Assembly (NCBI GenBank): GCA_963575645.1
Contig: OY754467.1
Span: 25,168,501 to 25,232,500, forward strand
Origin: Xanthostigma xanthostigma
Taxonomy: Eukaryota; Arthropoda; Insecta; Raphidioptera; Raphidiidae
Direction: 5' to 3'
Length of the DNA stretch: 64,000 bases
This document shows, piece after piece, positions 45,501-60,500 of the stretch. A program made the position numbers and the translations under genes. Numbering within the stretch: position 1 is the first letter of the stretch; the number at the start of each line of letters is the position of its first letter. The notes under the pieces are model-generated. The model ran no database searches. It was not told the DNA's origin and saw nothing but the letters and a program-made list of their open reading frames with translations.

Positions 45501-48500
45501 TATTAACCATTATTTTAACGCAGACAAGCAGTTTTTACATGCTTCACGACAATTGCGTGCAAATGAGTCCTTATAGGCAAAATTGCGTTATTTTACAAAG
45601 GTAAGTCTATTTTCACTATAACATTCAGGTTTGGATCGTTCTCTCATAAGAAAATGCAAACTGCATATTAACCATTATTTTAACGCTGACAAGCAGTTTT
45701 TACATGCTTTACGACAATTAGGTGCAAATGAGTCCTTATAGGCAAAATTGCATTATTTCATTAAGGTTAGTCTATTTAGACTATAACATTCAGGTTTGGA
45801 TCATTCTCTCATAAGAAAATGCAAACTGCATATTAACCATTATTTTAACGCTGACAAGCAGTTTTTACATGCTTTACGACAATTAGGTGCAAATGAGTCC
45901 TTATAGGCAAAAGTGCTTTATTTCATGAGGGTAAGTCTATTTACACTATAACATTCAGGTTTGGATCATTCTCTCATAAGAAAATGCAAACTGCATATTT
46001 ACTATCATTTTCACGCAGACAAGCAGTTTTCACATGTTTTACGACAATTAGGTGAAAATAAGTCCTTAAAGGCAAAATTGTTTTATTTCACAAAGGTAAG
46101 TCTTCTTTTACTATAACATTAAGGTTTGGATCATTCTCTCATAAGAAAATGCAAACTGCATATTAACCATTATTTTAACGCAGACAAGCAGTTTTTACAT
46201 GCTTCACGACAATTGCGTGCAAATGAGTCCTTATAGGCAAAATTGCTTTATTTTACAAAGGTAAGTCTATTTACACTATAACATTCAGGTTTGGATCATT
46301 CTCTCATAAGAAAATGCAAACTGCATATTAACCAGTATTTTAACGCATACAAGCAGTTTTTAAATGCTTTATGACAATTAGGGGCAAATGAGTCCTTATA
46401 GGCAAAATTGCTTTATTTCTGAAGGTAAGTCTATTTACACTATAACATTCAGGTTTGGATCTTTCTCTCATAAGAAAATGCAAACTGCATATTTACTATC
46501 ATTTTCACGCAGACAAGAGGTTTTCACATGTTTTACGACAATTAGGTGGAAATAAGTCCTTAAAGGCAAAATTGTTTTATTTCACAAAGGTAAATCTACT
46601 TTCACTATAACATTCAGGTTTGGATCATTCTCTCATAAGAAAATGCAAACTGCATATTAACCATTATTTTAACGCAGACAAGCAGTTTTTACATGCTTCA
46701 CGACAATTGCGTGCAAATGAGTCCTTATAGGCAAAATTGCTTTATTTTACAAAGGTAAGTCTATTTACACTATATCATTCAGGTTTGGATCATTCTCTCA
46801 TAAGAAAATGCAAACTGCATATTAACTATTATTTTAACGCATACAGGCAGTTTTTACATGCTTTATGACAATTAGGTGCAAATGAGTCCTTATAGGCAAA
46901 ATTGCTTAATTTCATAAAGGTAAGTCTATTTACACTATAACATTTAGGTTTGGATCATTCTCTCATAATAAAAAGCAAACTGCATATTAACCATTCTTTT
47001 AACGCAGACAAGCAGTTTTTACATGCTTTACGACAATTAGATGCAAATGAGTCCTTATAGGCAAAATTGCTTTATTTCAAAAAGGTAAGTTTACTTACAC
47101 TAAAACATTCCGGTTTGGATCATTCTCTCATAAGAAATGGCAAACTGCATATTAACCATTATTTTAAAGCATACAAGCAGTTTTTACATGCTTTATGACA
47201 ATTAGGGGCAAATGAGTCCATATAGGCAAAATTGCTTTATTTCAGTAAGGTAAGTCTATTTACACTATAACATTCAGGTTTGGATCATTCTCTCATAAGA
47301 AAATGCGAACTACATATAAACCATTATTTTAACGCAGACAAGCAGTTTTTACATGCTTTACGATGATTAGGTGCAAATTAGTCCTTATAGGCAAAATTGC
47401 TTTATTTCATAAAGGTAAGTCTATTTACACTATAACATTCAGGTTTGGATAATTCTCTCATAAGAAAATGCAAACTGCATATTAACCATTATTTTAACGC
47501 AGACAAGCATTTTTTACATGCTTCACGACAATTAGGTGCAAATGAGTCCTTATAGGCAAAATTGCTTTATTTCATTAAATTAAGTCTATTTACACTATAA
47601 CATTCAGGTTTGGATCATTCTCTTATAAGAAAATGCAAACTGCATAATAAACATTATTTTAACGCAGACAAGCAGTTTTTACATGCTTCACGAAAATTAG
47701 GTGCAAATGAGTCCTTATAGGCAAAATTGCTTTATTTCATGAAGGTAAGTCTATTTACACTATAACATTCAGGTTTGGATCATTCTCTCATAAGAAAATG
47801 CAAACTGCATATTAACCATTATTTTAACGCATACATGCAGTTTTTACATGCTTTATGACAATTAGGTGCAAATGAGTCCTAATAGGCAAAATAGCTTTAT
47901 TTCATGAAGGTAGGTCTACTTACACTATAACATTCAGGTTTGGATCATTCTCTCATAAGAAAATGCAAACTGCATATTAATAATTATTTTAACGCATACA
48001 AGCAGTTTTTATATGCTTTATGACATTTAGGTGCAAATGAGTCCTTATAGGCAAAATTGCTTTATTTCATGAAGGTAAGTCTATTTACACTATAACATTC
48101 AGGTTTAGATCATTCTCTCATAAGAAAATGCGAACTGCATATTAATCATTATTTTAACGCAGACAAGCAGTTTTTACATGCTTTACGTCAATTACGTGCA
48201 AATGAGTCCTTATAGGCAAAAGTGCTTTATTTTACAAAAAAAGTCTATTAACACTATAACATTTAGGTTTGGATCATTCTCTCATAAGAAAATTCAAACT
48301 GCATATTAACCATTATTTTAACGCATACATGCAGTTTTTACATGCTTTATGACAATTAGGTGCAAATGAGTCCTTATAGGCAAAATTGCTTTATTTCATA
48401 AAGGTAAGTCTATTTACACTATAGCATTCAGGTTTGGATCATTCTCTCATAAGAAAAAGCAAACTGCATATTAACCATTATTTTAACGCATACACGCAGT

Positions 48501-51500
48501 TTTTACATGCTTTATGACAATTAGGGGCAAATGAGTCTTTATAGGCAAAATTGCTTTATTTCATGAAGGTAGGTCTATTTACACTATAACATTCAGGTTT
48601 AGATCATTCTCTCATAAGAAAATGCGAACTGCATATTAATCATTATTTTAACGCAGACAAGCAGTTTTTACATGCTTTACGTCAATTACGTGCAAATGAG
48701 TCCTTATAGGCAAAATTGCTTTATTTCACAAAGGTAAGTTTAATTACACTAAAACATTCAGGTTTGAATCATTCTCTCATAAGAAAAAGCAAACTGCATA
48801 TTAACCATTATTTTAACGCATACAAGCAGTTTTTACATGCTTTATGACAATTAGGGGCAAATGAGTCCTTATAGGCAAAATTGCTTTATTTCATGAAGGT
48901 AGGTCTATTTACACTATAACATTCAGGTTTAGATCATTCTCTCATAAGAAAATGCAAACTGCATATTAACCATTATTTTAACGCATACAAGCAGTTTTTA
49001 CATGCTTTACGTCAATTACGTGCAAATGAGTCCTTATAGGCAAAAGTGCTTTATTTTACAAAAAAAGTCTATTAACACTATAACATTTAGGTTTGGATCA
49101 TTCTCTCATAAGAAAATTCAAACTGCATATTAACCATTATTTTAACGCATACATGCAGTTTTTACATGCTTTATGACAATTAGGTGCAAATGAGTCCTTA
49201 TAGGCAAAATTGCTTTATTTCATAAAGGTAAGTCTATTTACACTATAGCATTCAGGTTTGGATCATTCTCTCATAAGAAAATGCAAACTGCATATTTACC
49301 ATTTTTTAACGCAGACAAGCAGTTTTTACATGCTTAACGACAATTAGGTGCAAATGAGTCCTTATAGGCAAAATTTCTTTATTTCACAAAGGTAACTCTA
49401 CTTACACTATAACATTCAGGTTTGGATCAGTCTCTCATAAAAAAATGCAAACTGCATATTTACTATCATTTTCACGCAGACAAGCAGTTTTTACATGCTT
49501 CACGACAATTAGGTGCAAATGAGTCCTTATAGGCAAAATTGCTTTATTTTACAAAGGTAAATCTATTTACACTATAACATTCAGGTTTGGATCATTTTCT
49601 CAAAAGAAAATGCAAACGGATCATTTCCTATTATTTTTAATCAGACAAGCAGTTTTTACATGCTTTATGACAATTAGGTGCAAATGAGTCCTTATAGGCT
49701 AAATTGCTTTATTTCACAAAGGAGGGTTTACTTACACTAAAACATTCAGGTTTGGATCATTCTCTCATAAGAAAAAGCAAACTGCATATTAACCATTATT
49801 TTAACGCATACAAGCAGTTTTTACATGCTTTATGACAATTATTTGCAAATGAGTCCTTATAGGCAAAATTGCTTTATTTCATGAAGGTAAGTCTATTTAC
49901 ACTATAACATTCAGGTTTAGATCATTCTCTCATAAGAAAATGGGAGCTGCATATTTAACGCAGACAAGCAGTTTTTACATGCTTTACGACAATTAGGTGC
50001 AAATGAGTCCTTATTGGCATAATTGCTTTATTTCATGAAGGTAAGTTTAATTACACTAAAACATTCAGGTTTGGATCATTCTCTCATAAGAAATGGCAAA
50101 CTGCATATTAACCATTATTTTAAAGCATACAAGCAGTTTTTACATGCTTTATGACAATTAGGGGCAAATGAGTCCATATAGGCAAAATTGCTTTATTTCA
50201 GTAAGGTAAGTCTATTTACACTATAACATTCAGGTTTGGATCATTCTCTCATAAGAAAATGCGAACTACATATAAACCATTATTTTAACGCAGACAAGCA
50301 GTTTTTACATGCTTTACGATGATTAGGTGCAAATGAGTCCTTATAGGCAAAATTGCTTTATTTCATAAAGGTAAGTCTATTTACACTATAACATTCAGGT
50401 TTGGATAATTCTCTCATAAGAAAATGCAAACTGCATATTAACCATTATTTTAACGCAGACAAGCATTTTTTACATGCTTCACGACAATTAGGTGCAAATG
50501 AGTCCTTATAGGCAAAATTGCTTTATTTCATGAAATTAAGTCTATTTACACTATAACATTCAGGTTTGGATCATTCTCTCATAAGAAAATGCAAACTGCA
50601 TATTAACCATTATTTTAACGCAGCAAGCAGTTTTTACATGCTTTACGACAGTTAGGTGCAAATGAGTCCTTATAGGCAAAATTGCTTTAATTCATGGAGA
50701 TAAGTCTATTTACACTATAACATTCAGGTTTGGATCATTCTCTCATAAGAAATGGCAAACTGCATATTAACCATTATTTTAAAGCATACAAGCAGTTTTT
50801 ACATGCTTTATGACAATTAGGGGCAAATGAGTCCATATAGGCAAAATTGCTTTATTTCAGTAAGGTAAGTCTATTTACACTATAACATTCAGGTTTGGAT
50901 CATTCTCTCATAAGAAAATGCGAACTACATATAAACCATTATTTTAACGCAGACAAGCAGTTTTTACATGCTTTACGATGATTAGGTGCAAATGAGTCCT
51001 TATAGGCAAAATTGCTTTATTTCATAAAGGTAAGTCTATTTACACTATAACATTCAGGTTTGGATAATTCTCTCATAAGAAAATGCAAACTGCATAATAA
51101 ACATTATTTTAACGCAGACAAGCAGTTTTTACATGCTTCACGAAAATTAGGTGCATAAGAGTCCTTATAGGCAAAATTGCTTTATTTCATGAAGGTAAGT
51201 CTATTTACACTATAACATTCAGGTTTGGATCATTCTCTCATAAGAAAATGCAAACTGCATATTAACCATTATTTTAACGCAGCAAGCAGTTTTTACATGC
51301 TTTACGACAGTTAGGTGCAAATGAGTCCTTATAGGCAAAATTGCTTTAATTCATGGAGATAAGTCTATTTACACTATAACATTCAGGTTTGGATCATTCT
51401 CTCATAAGAAAATGCAAACTGCATATTAATCATTATTTTAACGCACACAAGCAGTTTTTACATGCTTTATGACAATTAGGTGCAAATGAGTCCTTATAGG

Positions 51501-54500
51501 CAAAATTGCTTTATTTCATAAAGGTAAGTCTATTTACACTATAACATTCAGTTTTGGATCATTCTCTCATAATAAAATGCAAACTGCATATTAACCATTC
51601 TTTTAACGCAGACAAGCAGTTTTTACATGCTTTACGACAATTAGGTGCAAATGAGTCCTTATAGGCAAAATTGCTTTATTTCACAAAGGTAAGTTTACTT
51701 ACACTAAAACATTCAGGTTTGGATCATTCTCTCATAAGAAAAAGCAAACTGCATATTAACCATTATTTTAACGCATACAAGCAGTTTTTACATGCTTTAT
51801 GACAATTAGGTGCAAATGAGTCCTTATAGGCAAAATTGCTTAATTTCATAAAAGTAAGTCTATTTACACTATAACATTTAGGTTTGGATCATTCTCTCAT
51901 AAGAAAATGCAAACTGCATATTAACCATTATTTTAACGCAGCAAGCAGTTTTTACATGCTTTACGACAGTTAGGTGCAAATGAGTCCTTATAGGCAAAAT
52001 TGCTTTAATTCATGGAGGTAAGTCTATTTACACTATAACCTTCAGGTTTGGATCATTCTCTCATAAGAAAATGCAAACTGCATATTAACCATTATTTTAA
52101 CGCACACAAGCAGTTTTTACATGCTTTATGACAATTAGGTGCAAATGAGTCCTTACAGGCCAAATTGCTTTATTTCATGAAGGTAAGTCTATTTACACTA
52201 TAACATTCAGGTTTGGATCATTCTCTCATAAGAAAAAATAAACTGCATATTAACCATTATTTTAACGCAGACAAGCAGTTTTTACATGCTTCACGACAAT
52301 TGCGTGCAAATGAGTCCTTATAGGCAAAATTGCGTTATTTTACAAAGGTAAGTCTATTTTCACTATAACATTCAGGTTTGGATCGTTCTCTCATAAGAAA
52401 ATGCAAACTGCATATTAACCATTATTTTAACGCTGACAAGCAGTTTTTACATGCTTTACGACAATTAGGTGCAAATGAGTCCTTATAGGCAAAATTGCTT
52501 TATTTCATTAAGGTTAGTCTATTTAGACTATAACATTCAGGTTTGGATCATTCTCTCATAAGAAAATGCAAACTGCATATTAACCATTATTTTAACGCTG
52601 ACAAGCAGTTTTTACATGCTTTACGACAATTAGGTGCAAATGAGTCCTTATAGGCAAAAGTGCTTTATTTCATGAGGGTAAGTCTATTTACACTATAACA
52701 TTCAGGTTTGGATCATTCTCTCATAAGAAAATGCAAACTGCATATTTACTATCATTTTCACGCAGACAAGCAGTTTTCACATGTTTTACGACAATTAGGT
52801 GAAAATAAGTCCTTAAAGGCAAAATTGTTTTATTTCACAAAGGTAAGTCTTCTTTTACTATAACATTAAGGTTTGGATCATTCTCTCATAAGAAAATGCA
52901 AACTGCATATTAACCATTATTTTAACGCAGACAAGCAGTTTTTACATGCTTCACGACAATTGCGTGCAAATGAGTCCTTATAGGCAAATTGCTTTATTTT
53001 ACAAAGGTCAGTCTATTTACACTATAACATTCAGGTTTGGATCATTCTCTCATAAGAAAATGCAAACTGCATATTAACCGGTATTTTAACGCATACAAGC
53101 AGTTTTTAAATGCTTTATGACAATTAGGGGCAAATGAGTCCTTATAGGCAAAATTGCTTTATTTCTGAAGGTAAGTCTATTTACACTATAACATTCAGGT
53201 TTGGATCTTTCTCTCATAAGAAAATGCAAACTGCATATTTACTATCATTTTCACGCAGACAAGAGGTTTTCACATGTTTTACGACAATTAGGTGGAAATA
53301 AGTCCTTAAAGGCAAAATTGTTTTATTTCACAAAGGTAAATCTACTTTCACTATAACATTCAGGTTTGGATCATTCTCTCATAAGAAAATGCAAACTGCA
53401 TATTAACCATTATTTTAACGCAGACAAGCAGTTTTTACATGCTTCACGACAATTGCGTGCAAATGAGTCCTTATAGGCAAAATTGCTTTATTTTACAAAG
53501 GTAAGTCTATTTACACTATAACATTCAGGTTTGGATCATTCTCTCATAAGAAAATGCAAACTGCATATTAACCATTATTTTAACGCATACAAGCAGTTTT
53601 TAAATGCTTTATGACAATTAGGGGCAAATGAGTCCTTATAGGCAAAATTGCTTTATTTCATGAAGGTAAGTCTATTTACACTATAACATTCAGGTTTGGA
53701 TCATTCTCTCATAAGAAAATGCAAACTGCATATTAACCATTATTTTAACGCATACATGCAGTTTTTACATGCTTTATGACAATTAGGTGCAAATGAGTCC
53801 TAATAGGCAAAATAGCTTTATTTCATGAAGGTAGGTCTACTTACACTATAACATTCAGGTTTGGATCATTCTCTCATAAGAAAATGCAAACTGCATATTA
53901 ATAATTATTTTAACGCATACAAGCAGTTTTTATATGCTTTATGACATTTAGGTGCAAATGAGTCCTTATAGGCAAAATTGATTTACTTAATGAAGGTAAG
54001 TCTACTTACACTATAACATTCAGGTTTGGATCATTTTCTCAAAAGATAATGCAAACTGATCATTTCCTATTATTTTCACGCAGACAAGCAGTATTTAAAT
54101 GCTTTATGACAATTAGGTGCAAATGTGTCCTTATAGGCAAAATTGCTTTATTTCATGAAGGTAAGTCTACTTACACTAAAACATTCAGGTTTGGATAATT
54201 CTCTCATAAGAAAATGCAAACTGCATATTAACCATCATTTAAACGCAGACAAGCAGTTTTTACATGCTTCACGACAATTAGGTGCAATTAATGAGGCCTT
54301 ATAGGCAAAATTGCTTTATTTTACAAAGGTAAGTCTACTTACACTATAACATTCAGGTTTGGATCATTCTCTCATAAGTAAATGCAAACTGCATATTTAC
54401 CATTATTTTAACGCAGACAAGCAGTTTTCACATAATTAACGACAATTAGGTAGAAATGAGTCCTTATAGGCAAAATTTCTTTATTTCACAAAGGTAAGTT

Positions 54501-57500
54501 TAATTACACTAAAACATTCAGGTTTGAATCATTCTCTCATAAGAAAAAGCAAACTACATATTAACCTCTATTTTAACGCATACAAGCAGTTTTTACATGC
54601 TTCACGACAATTAGGTGCAAATGAGTCCTTATAGGCAAAATTGCTTTATTTTACAAAGGTAAATCTATTTACACTATAACATTCAGGTTTGGATCATTTT
54701 CTCAAAAGAAAATGCAAACTGATCATTTCCTATTATTTTTAATCAGACAAGCAGTTTTTACATGCTTTATGACAATTAGGTGCAAATGAGTCCTTATAGG
54801 CTAAATTGCTTTATTTCACAAAGGTAAGTTTACTTACACTAAAACATTCAGGTTTGGATCATTCTCTCATAAGAAAAAGCAAACTGCATATTAACCATTA
54901 TTTGAACGCATACAAGCAGTTTTTACATGCTTTATGACAATTATTTGCAAATGAGTCCTTATAGGCAAAATTGCTTTATTTCATGAAGGTAAGTCTATTT
55001 ACACTATAACATTCAGGTTTAGATCATTCTCTCATAAGAAAATGCGAACTGCATATTAATCATTATTTTAACGCAGACAAGCAGTTTTTACATGCTTTAC
55101 GTCAATTACGTGCAAATGAGTCCTTATAGGCAAAAGTGCTTTATTTTACAAAAAAAGTCTATTAACACTATAACATTTAGGTTTGGATCATTCTCTCATA
55201 AGAAAATTCAAACTGCATATTAACCATTATTTTAACGCATACATGCAGTTTTTACATGCTTTATGACAATTAGGTGCAAATGAGTCCTTATAAACAAAAT
55301 TGCTTTATTTCATAAAGGTAAGTCTATTTACACTATAGCATTCAGGTTTGGATCATTCTCTCATAAGAAAAAGCAAACTGCATATTAACCATTATTTTAA
55401 CGCATACAAGCAGTTTTTACATGCTTTATGACAATTAGGGGCAAATGAGTCTTTATAGGCAAAATTGCTTTATTTCATGAAGGTAGGTCTATTTACACTA
55501 TAACATTCAGGTTTAGATCATTCTCTCATAAGAAAATGCGAACTGCATATTAATCTTTATTTTAACGCAGACAAGCAGTTTTTACATGCTTTACGTCAAT
55601 TACGTGCAAATGAGTCCTTATAGGCAAAATTGCTTTATTTCACAAAGGTAAGTTTAATTACACTAAAACATTCAGGTTTGAATCATTCTCTCATAAGAAA
55701 AAGCAAACTGCATATTAACCATTATTTTAACGCATACAAGCAGTTTTTACATGCTTTATGACAATTAGGGGCAAATGAGTCTTTATAGGCAAAATTGCTT
55801 TATTTCATGAAGGTAGGTCTATTTACACTATAACATTCAGGTTTAGATCATTCTCTCATAAGAAAATGCAAACTGCATATTAACCATTATTTTAACGCAT
55901 ACAAGCAGTTTTTACATGCTTTACGTCAATTACGTGCAAATGAGTCCTTATAGGCAAAAGTGCTTTATTTTACAAAAAAAGTCTATTAACACTATAACAT
56001 TTAGGTTTGGATCATTCTCTCATAAGAAAATTCAAACTGCATATTAACCATTATTTTAACGCATACATGCAGTTTTTACATGCTTTATGACAATTAGGTG
56101 CAAATGAGTCCTTATAGGCAAAATTGCTTTATTTCATAAAGGTAAGTCTATTTACACTATAGCATTCAGGTTTGGATCATTCTCTCATAAGAAAATGCAA
56201 ACTGCATATTTACCATTTTTTAACGCAGACAAGCAGTTTTTACATGCTTAACGACAATTAGGTGCAAATGAGTCCTTATAGGCAAAATTTCTTTATTTCA
56301 CAAAGGTAACTCTACTTACACTATAACATTCAGGTTTGGATCAGTCTCTCATAAAAAAATGCAAACTGCATATTTACTATCATTTTCACGCAGACAAGCA
56401 GTTTTTACATGCTTCACGACAATTAGGTGCAAATGAGTCCTTATAGGCAAAATTGCTTTATTTTACAAAGGTAAATCTATTTACACTATAACATTCAGGT
56501 TTGGATCATTTTCTCAAAAGAAAATGCAAACGGATCATTTCCTATTATTTTTAATCAGACAAGCAGTTTTTACATGCTTTATGACAATTAGGTGCAAATG
56601 AGTCCTTATAGGCTAAATTGCTTTATTTCACAAAGGAGGGTTTACTTACACTAAAACATTCAGGTTTGGATCATTCTCTCATAAGAAAAAGCAAACTGCA
56701 TATTAACCATTATTTTAACGCATACAAGCAGTTTTTACATGCTTTATGACAATTATTTGCAAATGAGTCCTTATAGGCAAAATTGCTTTATTTCATGAAG
56801 GTAAGTCTATTTACACTATAACATTCAGGTTTAGATCATTCTCTCATAAGAAAATGGGAACTGCATATTTAACGCAGACAAGCAGTTTTTACATGCTTTA
56901 CGACAATTAGGTGCAAATGAGTCCTTATTGGCATAATTGCTTTATTTCATGAAGGTAAGTTTAATTACACTAAAACATTCAGGTTTGGATCATTCTCTCA
57001 TAAGAAATGGCAAACTGCATATTAACCATTATTTTAAAGCATACAAGCAGTTTTTACATGCTTTATGACAATTAGGGGCAAATGAGTCCATATAGGCAAA
57101 ATTGCTTTATTTCAGTAAGGTAAGTCTATTTACACTATAACATTCAGGTTTGGATCATTCTCTCATAAGAAAATGCGAACTACATATAAACCATTATTTT
57201 AACGCAGACAAGCAGTTTTTACATGCTTTACGATGATTAGGTGCAAATGAGTCCTTATAGGCAAAATTGCTTTATTTCATAAAGGTAAGTCTATTTACAC
57301 TATAACATTCAGGTTTGGATAATTCTCTCATAAGAAAATGCAAACTGCATATTAACCATTATTTTAACGCAGACAAGCATTTTTTACATGCTTCACGACA
57401 ATTAGGTGCAAATGAGTCCTTATAGGCAAAATTGCTTTATTTCATGAAATTAAGTCTATTTACACTATAACATTCAGGTTTGGATCATTCTCTCATAAGA

Positions 57501-60500
57501 AAATGCAAACTGCATAATAAACATTATTTTAACGCAGACAAGCAGTTTTTACATGCTTCACGAAAATTAGGTGCATAAGAGTCCTTATAGGCAAAATTGC
57601 TTTATTTCATGAAGGTAAGTCTATTTACACTATAACATTCAGGTTTGGATCATTCTCTCATAAGAAAATGCAAACTGCATATTAACCATTATTTTAACGC
57701 AGCAAGCAGTTTTTACATGCTTTACGACAGTTAGGTGCAAATGAGTCCTTATAGGCAAAATTGCTTTAATTCATGGAGATAAGTCTATTTACACTATAAC
57801 ATTCAGGTTTGGATCATTCTCTCATAAGAAAATGCAAACTGCATATTAATCATTATTTTAACGCACACAAGCAGTTTTTACATGCTTTATGACAATTAGG
57901 TGCAAATGAGTCCTTATAGGCAAAATTGCTTTATTTCATAAAGGTAAGTCTATTTACACTATAACATTCAGTTTTGGATCATTCTCTCATAATAAAATGC
58001 AAACTGCATATTAACCATTCTTTTAACGCAGACAAGCAGTTTTTACATGCTTTACGACAATTAGGTGCAAATGAGTCCTTATAGGCAAAATTGCTTTATT
58101 TCACAAAGGTAAGTTTACTTACACTAAAACATTCAGGTTTGGATCATTCTCTCATAAGAAAAAGCAAACTGCATATTAACCATTATTTTAACGCATACAA
58201 GCAGTTTTTACATGCTGTATGACAATTAGGTGCAAATGAGTCCTTATAGGCAAAATTGCTTAATTTCATAAAAGTAAGTCTATTTACACTATAACATTTA
58301 GGTTTGGATCATTCTCTCATAAGAAAATGCAAACTGCATATTAACCATTATTTTAACGCACACAAGCAGTTTTTACATGCTTTATGACAATTAGGTGCAA
58401 ATGAGTCCTTACAGGCCAAATTGCTTTATTTCATGAAGGTAAGTCTATTTACACTATAACATTCAGGTTTGGATCATTCTCTCATAAGAAAAAATAAACT
58501 GCATATTAACCATTATTTTAACGCAGACAAGCAGTTTTTACAAGCTTCACGACAATTGCGTGCAAATGAGTCCTTATAGGCAAAATTGCGTTATTTTACA
58601 AAGGTAAGTCTATTTTCACTATAACATTCAGGTTTGGATCGTTCTCTCATAAGAAAATGCAAACTGCATATTAACCATTATTTTAACGCTGACAAGCAGT
58701 TTTTACATGCTTTACGACAATTAGGTGCAAATGAGTCCTTATAGGCAAAATTGCTTTATTTCATTAAGGTTAGTCTATTTAGACTATAACATTCAGGTTT
58801 GGATCATTCTCTCATAAGAAAATGCAAACTGCATATTTACTATCATTTTCACGCAGACAAGCAGTTTTCACATGTTTTACGACAATTAGGTGAAAATAAG
58901 TCCTTAAAGGCAAAATTGTTTTATTTCACAAAGGTAAGTCTTCTTTTACTATAACATTAAGGTTTGGATCATTCTCTCATAAGAAAATGCAAACTGCATA
59001 TTAACCATTATTTTAACGCAGACAAGCAGTTTTTACATGCTTCACGACAATTGCGTGCAAATGAGTCCTTATAGGCAAAATTGCTTTATTTTACAAAGGT
59101 AAGTCTATTTACACTATAACATTCAGGTTTGGATCATTCTCTCATAAGAAAATGCAAACTGCATATTAACCAGTATTTTAACGCATACAAGCAGTTTTTA
59201 AATGCTTTATGACAATTAGGGGCAAATGAGTCCTTATAGGCAAAATTGCTTTATTTCTGAAGGTAAGTCTATTTACACTATAACATTCAGGTTTGGATCT
59301 TTCTCTCATAAGAAAATGCAAACTGCATATTTACTATCATTTTCACGCAGACAAGAGGTTTTCACATGTTTTACGACAATTAGGTGAAAATAAGTCCTTA
59401 AAGGCAAAATTGTTTTATTTCACAAAGGTAAATCTACTTTCACTATAACATTCAGGTTTGGATCATTCTCTCATAAGAAAATGCAAACTGCATATTAACC
59501 ATTATTTTAACGCAGACAAGCAGTTTTTACATGCTTCACGACAATTGCGTGCAAATGAGTCCTTATAGACAAAATTGCTTTATTTTACAAAGGTAAGTCT
59601 ATTTACACTATAACATTCAGGTTTGGATCATTCTCTCATAAGAAAATGCAAACTGCATATTAACCATTATTTTAACGCATACAAGCAGTTTTTAAATGCT
59701 TTATGACAATTAGGGGCAAATGAGTCCTTATAGGCAAAATTGCTTTATTTCATGAAGGTAAGTCTATTTACACTATAACATTTAGGTTTGGATCTTTCTC
59801 TCATAAGAAAATGCAAACTGCATATTTACTATCATTTTCACGCAGACAAGCAGTTTTCACATGTTTTACGACAATTAGGTGGAAATAAGTCCTTAAAGGC
59901 AAAATTGTTTTATTTCACAAAGGTAAATCTACTTTCACTATAACATTCAGGTTTGGATCATTCTCTCATAAGAAAATGCAAACTGCATATTAACCATTAT
60001 TTTAACGCAGACAAGCAGTTTTTACATGCTTCACGACAATTGCGTGCAAATGAGTCCTTATAGGCAAAATTGCTTTATTTTACAAAGGTAAGTCTATTTA
60101 CACTATTACATTCAGGTTTTGATCATTCTCTCATAAGAAAATGCAAACTGCATATTGACCATTATTTTAACGCATACAAGCAGTTTTTACATGCTTTATG
60201 ACAATTAGGGGCAAATGAGTCCTTATAGGCAAAATTGCTTTATTTCATGAAAGGTAAGTCTATTTACACTATAACATTCAGGTTTGGATCTTTATCTCAT
60301 AAGAAAATGCAAACTGCATATTAACCATTATTTAAACGCAGACAAGCAGTTTTTACATGCTTTACGACAGTTAGGTGCAAATGAGTCTTTATAGGCAAAA
60401 TTGCTTTATTTCATGAGGGTAAGACTATTTGCACTATAACATTCAGGTTTGGATCATTCTCTCATAAGAAAATGCAAACTGCATATTTACTATCATTTTC

